A DNA stretch of 64,000 nucleotides from Pirellulimonas nuda (GCF_007750855.1 NZ_CP036291.1:1426001-1490000), one strand, 5' to 3'. Counted from the first letter of the stretch, positions 1 through 9,292 are shown. The notes: generated by a model from the sequence alone, not told the origin. Numbers and translations are program-made.

Positions 1-1098
1 GGAAACTCGGCTGACAACACGATCGACCTGCTGGGGATGGCCGAGGTGGGCTCCGGCGTGGAGCTGGCCAGCTACGACTCGCCCGGGATCGGCACGCTCG
101 GGATCGGCAAGGGATGCTCGCCCAAGTTCTACGTGGGCGCCGAGTACCTTCAGGTCCGCGCCAACTTTAGTGAGAACATCACGTACGTTGAACGCGACCT
201 CTCGAACCTCCCGAACGGCCAGTTCACGTTCAACCAGTTCGACTTCAATTACGGAAGCTCGTACCGCATGTACGGCGGCTACCGGCTTTGTGATTGCGGC
301 TGCGACCTGCAGTTCACGTACTCGAACTTCAGCTCCGACGCCAGCTTCACCAGCCCCGCCGCCACGACGGACATCAGCTACGTGGCGCCGCTGGAAGTGG
401 TTGCGACCCTCCCGGGTCAGACGGTCTCCGGGTCGTCCAGCATGCAGCTGCTCAGCTACGACCTAGGCGTCTCGAAGACGATCCCGCTCGGCTCGCCGCT
501 GGGCTGCTGCGACTCGGGCTGCGGCGACGCGTGCTGTGGCGACGTCTGCTGCGGCGACGCGTGCGGCGGCTGCGGTTGCTTCTGCCCCGCCTGGGACATC
601 GTGTGGACCGGCGCCCTACGCTGGGCCGACCTCGACGTCACCCGCAACTTCGCCTCGCAGGGTGGAACGCCGACTCCCCTCGGGCAGCGTACTGGGAACA
701 GCCTGCTCGAGTTTGAAGGCGGCGGCTTCCGCACCGGCATGCTGGGGCGTCGCTACCTGGGCAAGAACGGCATGGCGAGCCTGTTCCTGAAGGGCGACAT
801 GTCTCTGCTGCTGGGCGATTTGACCATCACCAGCGCAAGCATCGACAGAACGACCGGCGTCAACAACGTCAGCCGGCAGTCGATTAGCTGCACCCACGTG
901 ATCCCGGTCACCGAGATCGAAGCGGGCGGCACCGTGTCGATCACCAAGTACATCAACGTCAGTGCCGGCTACTTCTTGGCCGCTTGGCACGACCTGGGGA
1001 TCCGCGAAGAGTACAACTTCGGACTCCAGAACCAGTACGACGACGCCAACATCTTGGGCCTCGACGGCTGGTTCCTGCGGGCCGAGGCCTCGTTCTAA
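1..1098 (+). CDS. Outer-membrane beta-barrel protein, Cys-rich, 5' end outside window
   Basis: The frame is open from base 1, so the start lies upstream and 365 residues are visible. The sequence has the alternating aromatic/polar strands of a planctomycete outer-membrane barrel (for example YRMYGGYR, FYVGAEYLQVRA) and ends in LRAEASF, with a terminal Phe as is usual for barrel proteins. I take it to be a porin-like or Lpg1974/BBP7-like surface protein; the exact family is not certain. A striking insert at bases 505-585 has 11 Cys in 27 residues, built from CCGD/CGD units, and further Cys occur in a LCDCGC segment. Such Cys clusters may form disulfides in the planctomycete envelope (inference). 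A bidirectional hairpin terminator follows about 30 bases after the stop. Confidence 0.7.
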   Translation, partial: GNSADNTIDLLGMAEVGSGVELASYDSPGIGTLGIGKGCSPKFYVGAEYLQVRANFSENITYVERDLSNLPNGQFTFNQFDFNYGSSYRMYGGYRLCDCGCDLQFTYSNFSSDASFTSPAATTDISYVAPLEVVATLPGQTVSGSSSMQLLSYDLGVSKTIPLGSPLGCCDSGCGDACCGDVCCGDACGGCGCFCPAWDIVWTGALRWADLDVTRNFASQGGTPTPLGQRTGNSLLEFEGGGFRTGMLGRRYLGKNGMASLFLKGDMSLLLGDLTITSASIDRTTGVNNVSRQSISCTHVIPVTEIEAGGTVSITKYINVSAGYFLAAWHDLGIREEYNFGLQNQYDDANILGLDGWFLRAEASF

Positions 1099-1130
1099 CG
1101 TCCGCGGCTGGAAGCGATACCTAGAGACCC

Positions 1131-1175
1131 AAAAAAAGGAGCCGCGCTAAACTTGGCGCGGCTCCTTCTATTTGT
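1131..1175. terminator. Bidirectional intrinsic terminator between barrel gene and rpsU
   Basis: An 11-bp perfect stem (1137-1147 with 1156-1166) encloses an 8-base loop. On the plus strand it is followed by TCTATTTG. On the minus strand it is followed by a run of seven T, from the A-run at 1131-1137. It lies between two convergent genes and can end both, and is stronger in the rpsU direction. Confidence 0.85.
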
Positions 1176-1273
1176 GGCTTGCTCGCGGGTTGCTGAGTTG
1201 CCCGCGGTCGATCGAGGTGGCGACGGGCGGTAGAGCGTCGGCGATTGGCTGACGAGCGTATGCGCTCAGTCGG

Positions 1274-1471
1274 CTACGCGCCCGCGAGCTTGCGGTCGCG
1301 GTAGGCCCGGCGCTCCGCACGGAGGCGGGCGCGACGCTTGGTTTCGCTGGGCTTCTCGTAGAACTCCCGCACGCGCATCTCTTTCTTGATGCCGCTCCGC
1401 TCGACGAGCTTGCGGAACCGTCGGACGGCTTCTTGGGCCGATTCTTTATCTCGTAGCGTCAGCTTTACCAC
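1274..1471 (-). CDS. rpsU: Small ribosomal subunit protein bS21
   Basis: This encodes 65 residues of ribosomal protein S21, which binds the 30S subunit near the 3' end of 16S rRNA and helps translation initiation. The sequence [19 protein letters not shown] followed by a strongly basic C-terminus ([22 protein letters not shown]) is typical of the family. The GTG start at 1471 is chosen because it begins the conserved VKL block and gives the family's usual length; a longer frame to 1564 has no homologous character. The gene is alone, with the terminator hairpin on its 3' side and ispF upstream on the same strand. Confidence 0.93.
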   Translation of the reverse strand: MVKLTLRDKESAQEAVRRFRKLVERSGIKKEMRVREFYEKPSETKRRARLRAERRAYRDRKLAGA

Positions 1472-1547
1472 GTGTCGTCGTGTTCCGTAGCTCGGGGAAT
1501 GGGTTGAACTTTGGCCCGGTAGTATAGACGCAATGGGGGGACGCCGT

Positions 1548-2057
1548 CTAGTTGTGATCGGCAATCCGCGGCGGATCCCGGCTCAGCAGGGCCACGCAGC
1601 GGGCCTCGATGGCCTCCTCGCGGCCCACGGGGCCCACCCCTTCGCCCGTCTTGGCCTTGAGGCCAATCTGATGGGGGTTTACCCGCAAAACGCCCGCGAT
1701 CCGGTGGCGGATGGCTTCTTTAAAGTCCGCCAGCCTCGGTCGTTGGGCGGAAACAACGCAGTCTAGGTTGACCAGCGTCAGGCCGTCGTTCCGGACCCGC
1801 TCGTAGGCCAACTTTAGCATCTCGGCGGAGTCGCGGCCCCGGTTGGCGGGGTCCGAATTCGGGAAAAGCTGCCCGATATCGGCCAGTCCGGCGGCCCCCA
1901 GCAGGGCGTCGGTGACCGCGTGCAGCAGCACGTCTGCGTCGCTGTGGCCCACCGCCTGCATGTCGTGCGGCACCGCAATGCCCCCGATCCGCAGCGGTCC
2001 CCCCGGCTCAAGCCGATGCGAGTCCTCTCCCAGACCGATCCGCAGCGGTACGTCCAC
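1548..2057 (-). CDS. ispF: 2-C-methyl-D-erythritol 2,4-cyclodiphosphate synthase
   Basis: IspF converts CDP-ME 2-phosphate to MEcPP in the cytoplasmic MEP pathway of isoprenoid synthesis. The protein of 169 residues contains the family blocks: GEDSHRL near the N-terminus (the metal-binding D-x-H), [26 protein letters not shown] and, toward the C-terminus, [15 protein letters not shown] chose the GTG at 2057 because the homologous region begins a few codons later and a GAGGT lies just upstream, although the spacing is short. The open frame continues to 2186 through a Pro/Arg-rich stretch that does not look coding. The 3' end is about 77 bases upstream of the rpsU start, on the same strand. Confidence 0.92.
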   Translation of the reverse strand: MDVPLRIGLGEDSHRLEPGGPLRIGGIAVPHDMQAVGHSDADVLLHAVTDALLGAAGLADIGQLFPNSDPANRGRDSAEMLKLAYERVRNDGLTLVNLDCVVSAQRPRLADFKEAIRHRIAGVLRVNPHQIGLKAKTGEGVGPVGREEAIEARCVALLSRDPPRIADHN

Positions 2058-2221
2058 ACTACCTCGGGAAAGCCGGAGGAACGAATCTCCACCGCGATCG
2101 GACCGGCAGCCGCGCGGCTTGATCCGCGCGGCGGACGCCCCGCTCGCAGTGGGTGGGCGCGTCCGCCACCGGCGACGCCGCGCCAATTACCCCGCCATTC
2201 CGATCCGCAATGGCGCGGCTA

Positions 2222-3478
2222 CTAGGTCGCGGCGGCCACGCCTGCGGACTTTGCCAGCTTGGCGGCCACGTCCGTCTTCTCCCACGTGAAGCTCCCGGCG
2301 CACTCTTCACCCGGCTTACGGCCGAAGTGCCCGTGACGCGCGGTGGGCAAGAAGATGGGACGCAACAGATCGAGGTGCTTGATGATCCGCCCCGGGGTGA
2401 GCGGGAAGTGCTCGGCCACCAGCTTGCTGATCTCTGCCTCGTCGATCTGGTTGGTGCCGTTGGTGTCGATGAACACGCTCACCGGCTTGGCGATGCCGAT
2501 CGCGTAGGCGAGCTGCACCTCGACCTCGTCGGCCAGACCGGCGGCGACGATGTTCTTCGCCACGTAGCGGGCCATGTAGGCGGCGGAGCGGTCGACCTTG
2601 GTGGGGTCCTTTCCGCTGAAGGCGCCGCCGCCGTGCCGGCCCCGTCCCCCGTAGGTGTCAACGATGATCTTGCGGCCGGTGAGCCCCGTGTCGCCATGGG
2701 GACCTCCGATCACGAACCGACCGGTGGGGTTCACGTGGTACTTGATCGCGCCCCGGATGTACTCTTCGGGGATGCAGGGCTTGATGACCTTGTCGATCAA
2801 TTCTTGCTTGGCGTCTTCGCTCATCACCTGGGTCTTCGCGTCGATCGCCTCTTCGCCGTGCTGGGTGCTCAGCACGATGGTCTGCACGCAGACCGGCTTG
2901 TTGTCTTCGTCGTACTGAACCGTGACCTGGCTCTTCGCGTCGGGGCGGAGCCACGGGATCTCTCCCGAGGCGCGTAGTTCTGCCTGCTTCTCCATGATCC
3001 GGTGGCTCAACCAGATCGGCAGCGGCATTAGGTCTTCGGTTTCACGGCAAGCGAACCCGAACATCAGCCCCTGGTCGCCTGCGCCCTCTTCGCCGGCGTC
3101 CGCTTGGCTGCCGTCGTCGCGGGCGTGGTCAACGCCGCGGGCGATATCGGCGCTCTGCGAGTGGATGGCGTTCAGCACGCCGCAGCTGTCGTAGCTGAAG
3201 CCGATGTCGTGGTGGTGGTAGCCGATCTTGCGGATCGTGTCGCGCACAATCTCGAGCACGTCGACATAGGCGCTGGTCCGAACCTCGCCGGCCACGACGA
3301 CCTGGCCCGTGGTGCACATCGTCTCGATGGCGCAGCGGACCTGAGAGACGTCTCCGCCGGACTTGAGCTCTTCGGCGTAGATGGCGTCTACGAGGGCGTC
3401 GGAGATCTGGTCGGACACTTTGTCCGGATGCCCCATGCTGACCGATTCGCTGGTGAACAAATGCTGACCGGATGCCAC
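2222..3478 (-). CDS. metK: S-adenosylmethionine synthase
   Basis: MetK makes S-adenosylmethionine from methionine and ATP in the cytoplasm. The 418-residue product shows the N-terminal HLFTSESVS-x-GHPDK block, the central [12 protein letters not shown] motif and the glycine-rich [21 protein letters not shown] segment. The GTG start at 3478 is supported by AGGAG eight bases upstream and by the family start position; the open frame to 3580 adds non-homologous sequence. The usual Glu of SVSEGHPDK is Met here (SVSMGHPDK). I saw no SAM-riboswitch-like structure in the short leader. A separate GC-rich gap of about 165 bases divides it from ispF on the same strand. Confidence 0.96.
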   Translation of the reverse strand: MASGQHLFTSESVSMGHPDKVSDQISDALVDAIYAEELKSGGDVSQVRCAIETMCTTGQVVVAGEVRTSAYVDVLEIVRDTIRKIGYHHHDIGFSYDSCGVLNAIHSQSADIARGVDHARDDGSQADAGEEGAGDQGLMFGFACRETEDLMPLPIWLSHRIMEKQAELRASGEIPWLRPDAKSQVTVQYDEDNKPVCVQTIVLSTQHGEEAIDAKTQVMSEDAKQELIDKVIKPCIPEEYIRGAIKYHVNPTGRFVIGGPHGDTGLTGRKIIVDTYGGRGRHGGGAFSGKDPTKVDRSAAYMARYVAKNIVAAGLADEVEVQLAYAIGIAKPVSVFIDTNGTNQIDEAEISKLVAEHFPLTPGRIIKHLDLLRPIFLPTARHGHFGRKPGEECAGSFTWEKTDVAAKLAKSAGVAAAT

Positions 3479-3738
3479 GGGCAGTTCTCCTGAAAGATAC
3501 GAAGGGGTGCTGAATTCTGCGGTCGAATCGGGCGAGCGATCCAGCGCAGCGCACCTCGAGCAGATAACCGACAAGCCCACAGTATAGAGAGAGAGTCGCC
3601 CGGGGTGAACGGGCCGCGTGGTCTAAAACCACCCCGCCCCCCCGGCGGAGGTCACCCTAGCCCGGCATGGCGCAGGAGCCGATAATCTGGGCTGGAGTGA
3701 CCCCGCAGACCGAATCCCAGCAGGCCACCGATAGCAAC

Positions 3739-5163
3739 ATGCAGATCAACCCAGCCCTGGCCGATCTCCTGCAGCGGCGCGGACAGCAGCACGTGCTGCG
3801 TTTCTGGGAGGAGCTAGACGAAGCGGGACAGAAGCGGCTTTCTGAGCAGCTCGAGGGAGCGGACCTCGACCTGATTGCTTCCCTGTTCCAGGGGAACCTA
3901 GAGCAGCCGGACTGGAGCGAGCTGGCCAGGAGCGCGGCGCCCCCCCCCGCGATGCGGCTGGTCGATCGGGCGCAAGGCAGGGGAGGGGGGCTGGGCGTCA
4001 CGCCCGCGGCCGCCGTCGAACGTGGGGCAGCGGCCTTCGCGGCGGGGGAGGTAGGCGTCCTGTTGGTGGCCGGAGGGCAGGGGAGCCGGCTCGGGTTCGA
4101 CCACCCCAAAGGGATGTACCCCATCGGGCCGGTCTCGAAGCACTCGCTGCTGCAAGTGCATCTGGAGAAGGTGAGGGCGCTCGCCAGCAAGTACGGGGCG
4201 AACGCGCCGGTCTACATCATGACCAGCCCGATCACCCACGACGAGCAAGCCGCGTTCATCGCCCAGCACGACCGCTTCGGCCTGGCCGAGGACGATGTGT
4301 TCTTCTTCTGCCAAGGGACCATGCCGGCGGTCGACGCCAAGACGGGCGGCTTGCTCATGGCGGACAAGGACAGCCTGTTCCTCAGCCCGGACGGGCACGG
4401 CGGCTGCGTGGCGGCGCTCGCCGGGAGCGGCGCCATCGACCACATGCGGCGCAGGGGGGTGAAGCACCTGTTCTACCTGCAGGTCGACAACCCGCTGGTC
4501 CCGATCGGCGACGCCGAGCTGGTGGGCTACCACCTACTCGCGGAGTCGGAGCTTACGTCGATGGCCATCGCCAAGCAGGACCCCCAGGACAAGCTGGGCA
4601 ACTTCGGCATGATCGACGGCCGGATGAACGTGATCGAGTACAGCGACATGCCGGACGACGTGGCCGAGCTGCGAGAGCCCGACGGCGGGCTGCGGTTCTG
4701 GGCCGGCAGCATCGCGGTGCACGTCTTCGGCGTCGCGTTCCTCGAGCGGATGCTCGGCGAGCGCGACGCGTTGCCGTTTCACGTGGCCAACAAGAAGGTT
4801 CCGTACTTAGACGAAGCAGGGAGCCTGGTCACTCCGGACGAGCCCAACGCGCTGAAGTACGAACGCTTCATCTTCGACCTGCTTCCAAAAGCCAAGAACC
4901 CGATCGTGGTGGAGTACGCCGAGGAGGAGGTGTTCGCGCCGCTGAAGAACGCCCCCGGGGCCCCCAAGGACACCGAGGCGTACGTCCAACGGCTCATGCT
5001 GGCGCAGCACCGCCGCTGGCTCGAAGCAGCCGGGGTGCACGTGGCCGACGGCGTCGATGTAGAGATCAGCCCGCTGTACGGGCTCGACGCACAGGGCGTC
5101 GCGTCCCGCCTGGCGCCCAAGACCACTTTTTCCCACACGACCTTCTTGCAGCCCGATGCTTGA
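3739..5163 (+). CDS. UDPGP-family UDP-sugar (probably UDP-GlcNAc) pyrophosphorylase
   Basis: This is a eukaryote-type UDP-N-acetylhexosamine/UDP-glucose pyrophosphorylase of 474 residues, which joins UTP and a sugar-1-phosphate. The nucleotide-binding loop LLVAGGQGSRLGFDHPKG lies at about residues 108-125. Other marks are the YIMTSP block and the FYLQVDNPL block (metal and uridine binding). The start at 3739 (MQINPALADLLQRRGQQHVLR) matches the N-terminus I recall for human UAP1. An in-frame ATG at 3667 would add 24 residues of non-conserved sequence, so the start is uncertain. The stop overlaps the next gene by 8 bases, which suggests co-translation. The sugar preference (GlcNAc, GalNAc or Glc) cannot be fixed from sequence alone. 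Confidence 0.87.
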   Translation: MQINPALADLLQRRGQQHVLRFWEELDEAGQKRLSEQLEGADLDLIASLFQGNLEQPDWSELARSAAPPPAMRLVDRAQGRGGGLGVTPAAAVERGAAAFAAGEVGVLLVAGGQGSRLGFDHPKGMYPIGPVSKHSLLQVHLEKVRALASKYGANAPVYIMTSPITHDEQAAFIAQHDRFGLAEDDVFFFCQGTMPAVDAKTGGLLMADKDSLFLSPDGHGGCVAALAGSGAIDHMRRRGVKHLFYLQVDNPLVPIGDAELVGYHLLAESELTSMAIAKQDPQDKLGNFGMIDGRMNVIEYSDMPDDVAELREPDGGLRFWAGSIAVHVFGVAFLERMLGERDALPFHVANKKVPYLDEAGSLVTPDEPNALKYERFIFDLLPKAKNPIVVEYAEEEVFAPLKNAPGAPKDTEAYVQRLMLAQHRRWLEAAGVHVADGVDVEISPLYGLDAQGVASRLAPKTTFSHTTFLQPDA

Positions 5164-5710
5164 AGTCGAAGTCAAATACCGACTGACCGACACCGGGGCC
5201 CTGGTTGAGAGGCTGTTGACTCTCGGCGCCCAGGCCAAGAGCCCCATGGCGCAGAGCGATCTCTACTTCTCGCACCCCGCGCGAGATTTTGCCCAAACGG
5301 ACGAGGCGTTGCGGGTCCGCTCCGTGGGGGGAGAGTCGGTAGCGACGTACAAGGGCGCCAAGATCGACACGCACACGAAGACGCGCCGCGAGATCGAGAC
5401 GCACCTGACCGACGCCCCGGCGTTCGTCCAGATGCTCGAGGCGCTCGGGTTCGCACGCGTCGCCACCGTCACCAAGTGCCGCCAGCCCTTCCTGCTCGCC
5501 CGCGAGGGGCGGACGCTCGAAGTGTCCATCGACGACGTCGAAGGCCTCGGCCACTTTGTCGAGATCGAGGCGATGGCCCAGCCGGCCGACTTGCAGGAGG
5601 CCCGCCGTTGCGTGACCGCCGCCGCGGAGAGCCTCGGCCTCGAGCATGGGGAGCGTCGCGGCTATTTGGAGATGTTGCTTCAAGCCCAGCAGCCGCCTAC
5701 CGTGGGGTAA
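5156..5710 (+). CDS. CYTH-domain protein (class IV adenylate cyclase / triphosphatase family)
   Basis: The protein has 184 residues and opens with EVEVKYRL, the ExExK motif that defines CYTH enzymes. It continues with the strand pattern of the triphosphate tunnel fold: SDLYFSHP, LRVRSVGGESVATYKG, RREIETHL and FLLAREGRTLEVSIDDVEGLGHFVEIE. CYTH proteins act on triphosphorylated substrates (inorganic triphosphate, thiamine triphosphate) or make cAMP; the substrate here is unknown. It overlaps the pyrophosphorylase gene by 8 bases and precedes an MFS gene, so it probably belongs to a small operon. Confidence 0.85.
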   Translation: MLEVEVKYRLTDTGALVERLLTLGAQAKSPMAQSDLYFSHPARDFAQTDEALRVRSVGGESVATYKGAKIDTHTKTRREIETHLTDAPAFVQMLEALGFARVATVTKCRQPFLLAREGRTLEVSIDDVEGLGHFVEIEAMAQPADLQEARRCVTAAAESLGLEHGERRGYLEMLLQAQQPPTVG

Positions 5711-5756
5711 CGCCCCGCCTCACGACCACCGCCCCCCCCCGCGTCCCTCCCTCTCC

Positions 5757-7100
5757 ATGCCCCAGTTGGCCGAACCCGCTGCCGCCGCGCCCCGGGCGGC
5801 GCCCCTCGAAGGGCGTGTGGCGACCAACGCGGCCTACAACTTCTGGTGGCTCGTGGCCCACCACGTGCTGCTGCGCGTCGGGTGGATTTTTAAGACCGAG
5901 AGCATCGTCATCCCCGCGTTCCTCAGCTTCATCGGCGGGGGACCGGCGCTGCTGGGATGGCTCCCTATGCTGCAGCGGTTCGGGCTGAGTGTCCCGCCGC
6001 TGCTGTACGCCCGCCAACTGACGGTGATGTCTAAGAAGAAGTGGTCGGTAGTGCGGACCACGGCCGGCATGGCCGCGCCGTTCGCCCTGCTGGCCGCGGT
6101 CTGGCTGTCGGGGGTTTGGCAGGGCGCCGACGGCGTCCGCGGTTGGGTGCCGTACGCGTTCCTGGCGGTCTACGCGGTCTTCTTTGTCGTGACCGGCATG
6201 AACCAGCTCGGGGAGCACTCGTTGAGCGCCAAGCTGGTGCCGATCGACCTCCGCGGGCGGTTGTTCGCGGCGGGGGTGATGATCGGTTCGCCGATCGCGA
6301 TCGCCGGCGCGCTGTGGGCCCTGGGGGACTGGCTCGAAAACCCCGACGTCGGGTTCGGCTGGATCTTCTTAACGGTGGCCACCGTGTTCGCACTCGCGGC
6401 CGTGGCCGCCGCGATGCTCCGCGAGGCGCCGTTGCGGATCGTCGAGCACCCGACCGGCGTTTTGAAGAAGTTCCATGCGGCCGCCGAGTCGATCGGCGCC
6501 TCGCCCGATCGTAAACGGCTCGCGTTGCTGGCGCTGCTGTGCAGCGCCAATTTCATGCTCTTCCCGCACTACCAAGCGATGGGCCGAGACAAGTTTGGGC
6601 TGGCGTTTACTTCGCTGGCCCACTGGGTGGCGTTGCAGAACGCGTCGACGGCGCTGTTTGGCATCATCGCCGGGCCTCTGGCCGACCGCCTGGGCAACCG
6701 CGCCGCGCTGCGGTTCGCGGTCTTCGGGCTGATGCTCGGGCCGATGCTAGCAGTTGTCCTTTCGATGCTGCCGGTGGAGTACGGGAAGGACTGGTTCTGG
6801 GTGGTCTTTACCGCTTTGGGCTTCACGCCCGTGACGGTTCGCTTCCTCATCAACTACGCGCTCGAAGTGGCGACCGGGGCCGACGAAGCCCGCTACGTCA
6901 GCGCCATCGGCATGTGCCAGGCGCTGCCGGTGATGATCGGGTCGCCGATCGTGGGGGTGCTGGTGGGGGTGGTCGGCGTGACGCCGGTGATGTTTGTGGG
7001 GTGGCTCGTGCTGCTGGCGGCGGGGCTGCAAACGTTCCGGATGGGCGAGCCCCGGCACGCCGCGCACCTAGAAGCCCCCCCCACGGTGCTAGTCCAGTAG
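5757..7100 (+). CDS. MFS transporter
   Basis: This is an integral membrane protein of 447 residues with about 12 hydrophobic segments, starting near NFWWLVAHHVLLRVGWIF and ending in a cluster of Gly/Val-rich helices (MIGSPIVGVLVGVVGVTPVMFVGW). The motif GPLADRLGNRAALRF between two helices resembles the MFS loop consensus. The start at 5757 (MPQLAEPAAA) lies 46 bases after the CYTH stop. The frame is open back to 5646 but that part overlaps the CYTH gene. The substrate is unknown. A weak GC hairpin without a T-run (7107-7132) follows the stop. Confidence 0.75.
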   Translation: MPQLAEPAAAAPRAAPLEGRVATNAAYNFWWLVAHHVLLRVGWIFKTESIVIPAFLSFIGGGPALLGWLPMLQRFGLSVPPLLYARQLTVMSKKKWSVVRTTAGMAAPFALLAAVWLSGVWQGADGVRGWVPYAFLAVYAVFFVVTGMNQLGEHSLSAKLVPIDLRGRLFAAGVMIGSPIAIAGALWALGDWLENPDVGFGWIFLTVATVFALAAVAAAMLREAPLRIVEHPTGVLKKFHAAAESIGASPDRKRLALLALLCSANFMLFPHYQAMGRDKFGLAFTSLAHWVALQNASTALFGIIAGPLADRLGNRAALRFAVFGLMLGPMLAVVLSMLPVEYGKDWFWVVFTALGFTPVTVRFLINYALEVATGADEARYVSAIGMCQALPVMIGSPIVGVLVGVVGVTPVMFVGWLVLLAAGLQTFRMGEPRHAAHLEAPPTVLVQ

Positions 7101-7239
7101 CCAAGCAGCCGACGGGGCGGAGCCGGTCGGCTAGCGGATCTTGCAAGGTTTGTGTTGGGTTTGCTTCTGCTGAACCGCTCTTTTTGTTCGACTGCCGTTC
7201 TGGCATACTCCCGCGCCTTCACCACCCCCTTGGCGTGCG

Positions 7240-8445
7240 ATGACCATCTTCTTTTCCGTTGGCGAGCCGAGCGGCGACCTCCATGGCGCCAACCTGATCC
7301 GTTCGATCCGCAGCCGCCGTCCCGACGCCAGGTTTGTGGGCTATGCCGGCCCGCGGATGGCGGCGGCCGGGTGTGAGCTGCACGCGGACCTCACCAAACT
7401 CGCGGTGATGTGGTTCTTCCACGCGATCCTCAACCTGCACAAGTTCTTCGCCCTCAAGTGGCGTGCGGAGCGATACTTCCGCGAAACGCCCCCGGACGCG
7501 GTGGTGCTGATCGACTACCCCGGTTTCAACTGGCACATCGCCCGTGTCGCCAAGAAAAACGGCATTCCCGTCTACTACTACGGCGCTCCCCAGCTCTGGG
7601 CCTGGGCCGGTTGGCGGATCAAGAAGATGCGTCGCGACGTCGATCACGTGCTCTGCAAGCTCCCGTTCGAAGAGGCGTGGTACCGCGAGCGCGGCTGCAA
7701 CGCCACCTACATCGGGCACCCCTACTTCGACGAGCTCCGTGGCCAGCGGCTCGACGGCGCGTTCGTGGCCGCTAGGGCGCAGCAGGAGCCGCCGCTGGTG
7801 ACGATCCTTCCCGGCTCGCGCAGCCAGGAGCTGGATTGGAACCTTACCGGGCTGCTCGACGCGGCGCGCGAGGTCGCAAGGCGCCGCCCCGACACCCGCT
7901 TCGCCATCGCCGCCTTCCGCGAAGACCACGCCCAGCGGGCCCGCGAGCTGGCGTTGAAGAACCAACTGTCCATCGAAGTCCATTCCGGCAAGACCGCCGA
8001 ACTGATCGCCGCGGCTGCGTGCTGCATGGCCGTCTCGGGTTCGGTTTCGCTGGAGCTGCTCTTCCACGCCAAGCCCGCGGTGATCCTCTATCGCATCTCG
8101 CGGGTGGGCTTCTTCGTCCAGCGGCAGCTCCGGCGGGTGAGGTACATCACCCTGGTCAACCTGCTCACCGCGAAGGAACTGTTTCCCAAAGAAGTGGGGG
8201 TCTACGACCCAGCGAATCCGGAGGACGCGCACGTGCTGATGCCCGAGTACCTGACGTGCGAAGACCGCTCGCCGCAGATCGCCGAACACGTAGTCGGATG
8301 GCTTGACGACCAGGCCAGCCGCGCGGCCCTAACGGCGAGGCTCGAGGCGCTCCGCGACGCCGTGGCGGCGGGCGGAGCGTCGGACACGGGCGCCGAGTAC
8401 CTGCTGCGTACGCTGGGCGCGCCGGCCACGGCGGCAGCGGCGTGA
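7240..8445 (+). CDS. lpxB: Lipid-A-disaccharide synthase
   Basis: LpxB transfers UDP-2,3-diacylglucosamine onto lipid X to give the lipid A disaccharide at the inner membrane. The 401-residue protein starts with FFSVGEPSGDLHGANLIRSI, the family signature, and shows YYGAPQLWAWAGWRIKKMR and the nucleotide-binding region TILPGSRSQEL. The C-terminal part SGSVSLELLFHAKPAVILYR is also typical. Its presence indicates that this organism makes a lipid A-like outer leaflet, in agreement with the barrel and Mla genes nearby. The stop overlaps the next gene in a GTGA arrangement. Confidence 0.95.
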   Translation: MTIFFSVGEPSGDLHGANLIRSIRSRRPDARFVGYAGPRMAAAGCELHADLTKLAVMWFFHAILNLHKFFALKWRAERYFRETPPDAVVLIDYPGFNWHIARVAKKNGIPVYYYGAPQLWAWAGWRIKKMRRDVDHVLCKLPFEEAWYRERGCNATYIGHPYFDELRGQRLDGAFVAARAQQEPPLVTILPGSRSQELDWNLTGLLDAAREVARRRPDTRFAIAAFREDHAQRARELALKNQLSIEVHSGKTAELIAAAACCMAVSGSVSLELLFHAKPAVILYRISRVGFFVQRQLRRVRYITLVNLLTAKELFPKEVGVYDPANPEDAHVLMPEYLTCEDRSPQIAEHVVGWLDDQASRAALTARLEALRDAVAAGGASDTGAEYLLRTLGAPATAAAA

Positions 8446-9215
8446 GCGGCCCGGTTGCGGACCGGCTCGTGGTGCTGGCGGCGAGCAACGGAGAGATCGG
8501 ACTGCCGGCCATCGCGAGGGCCGCCCGCGGCGCTTTCGCGGGGAGGTTCGAGCTCCTGGCGGCGGTCGGGCACGGCCGGTCGTACGGCGTTCCCGCGGGC
8601 TTTTTGGGGGCAAAACGGCCCGGGATCAGCCGCTGCCCGCTGTGGGAAGACCTCGCCGCGGCGCCCCCCGCGCCGACCCACGCCATCCTGACCGACATCG
8701 GCAACGACCTGCTCTACGGGACCGCCCCCGACGTGGTGCTTGGGTGGGTCGAGGCGTGCCTCGATCGGCTCCAGGCGGTCGACGCACGCGTGGTGGTGAC
8801 CGGCCTCCCGCTGAAGAATTTGCCGACGCTGGGATACGCCCGGTACCGGTTCTTCCGCACCCTGTTTGTCCCGAAGTGTCGGTTGTCTTTGGACGCGCTT
8901 GCCGCCCGCGCGGTGGAGGTCGACGACGCGCTTAGTGGGGTTTGCGACGCGCGTGGGGTGCGCAAGATCGACCCGCCGCGCGCTTGGTACGCGCTCGATC
9001 CGATCCACTTCCGGCGCGACGCGCTGGGGCGCGTTTGGGCGCGGCTACTGGCCTCGGCGACGCGCGCTCGTGTGCGGTCCAAGACGAGCGCGCTGATGCT
9101 TCGTGAGAGGGCGCGGCTGCGCGGATTCCATGCGCGCCCAAACGCGCCGCGCACGCTTCCCGGCGCGCGGCGCGAGGTCGCGCTGGGCGATGGTTCGATC
9201 GTTGCGCTCTACTAG
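8442..9215 (+). CDS. SGNH-hydrolase-like protein translationally coupled to lpxB
   Basis: The protein has 257 residues and begins at a GTG that overlaps the lpxB stop (GTGA). I do not recognise a named family with certainty. Three blocks recall SGNH/GDSL hydrolases: GHGRSYG as a possible nucleophile region, TDIGNDLLYG like the GxND block, and LDPIHFRRDALG like the C-terminal DxxH block. No signal peptide or membrane segment is visible, so it is probably cytoplasmic. The coupling to lpxB suggests a role in lipid A or surface-lipid modification (inference). The C-terminus is unusually rich in Arg and Ala. Confidence 0.6.
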   Translation: MSGPVADRLVVLAASNGEIGLPAIARAARGAFAGRFELLAAVGHGRSYGVPAGFLGAKRPGISRCPLWEDLAAAPPAPTHAILTDIGNDLLYGTAPDVVLGWVEACLDRLQAVDARVVVTGLPLKNLPTLGYARYRFFRTLFVPKCRLSLDALAARAVEVDDALSGVCDARGVRKIDPPRAWYALDPIHFRRDALGRVWARLLASATRARVRSKTSALMLRERARLRGFHARPNAPRTLPGARREVALGDGSIVALY

Positions 9216-9264
9216 CGCGGAGAGAGTCGCCAAAAGAATGTGGCGACATTTTGTCGAAAACGTG

Positions 9265-9292
9265 TTGCAAGAATTTCGCGATTGCGTACAAA
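9265..9292 (+). promoter_or_regulatory. Possible sigma-70-type promoter for the histone-H1-like gene
   Basis: TTGCAA (9265-9270) and TACAAA (9287-9292) are spaced by 16 bases inside an AT-richer stretch in otherwise GC-rich DNA. If used, it would give a leader of about 185 bases containing two small hairpins (around 9295 and 9376-9392). There is no experimental support. Confidence 0.35.

Noticed and set aside
3479-3666. SAM riboswitch upstream of metK
   Set aside because: No SAM-I-like helices or conserved core were seen in the short leader; a covariance search would be decisive.
7107-7132. Hairpin after the MFS gene as a terminator
   Set aside because: The stem is only 7 bp with a 12-base loop and no T-run follows.
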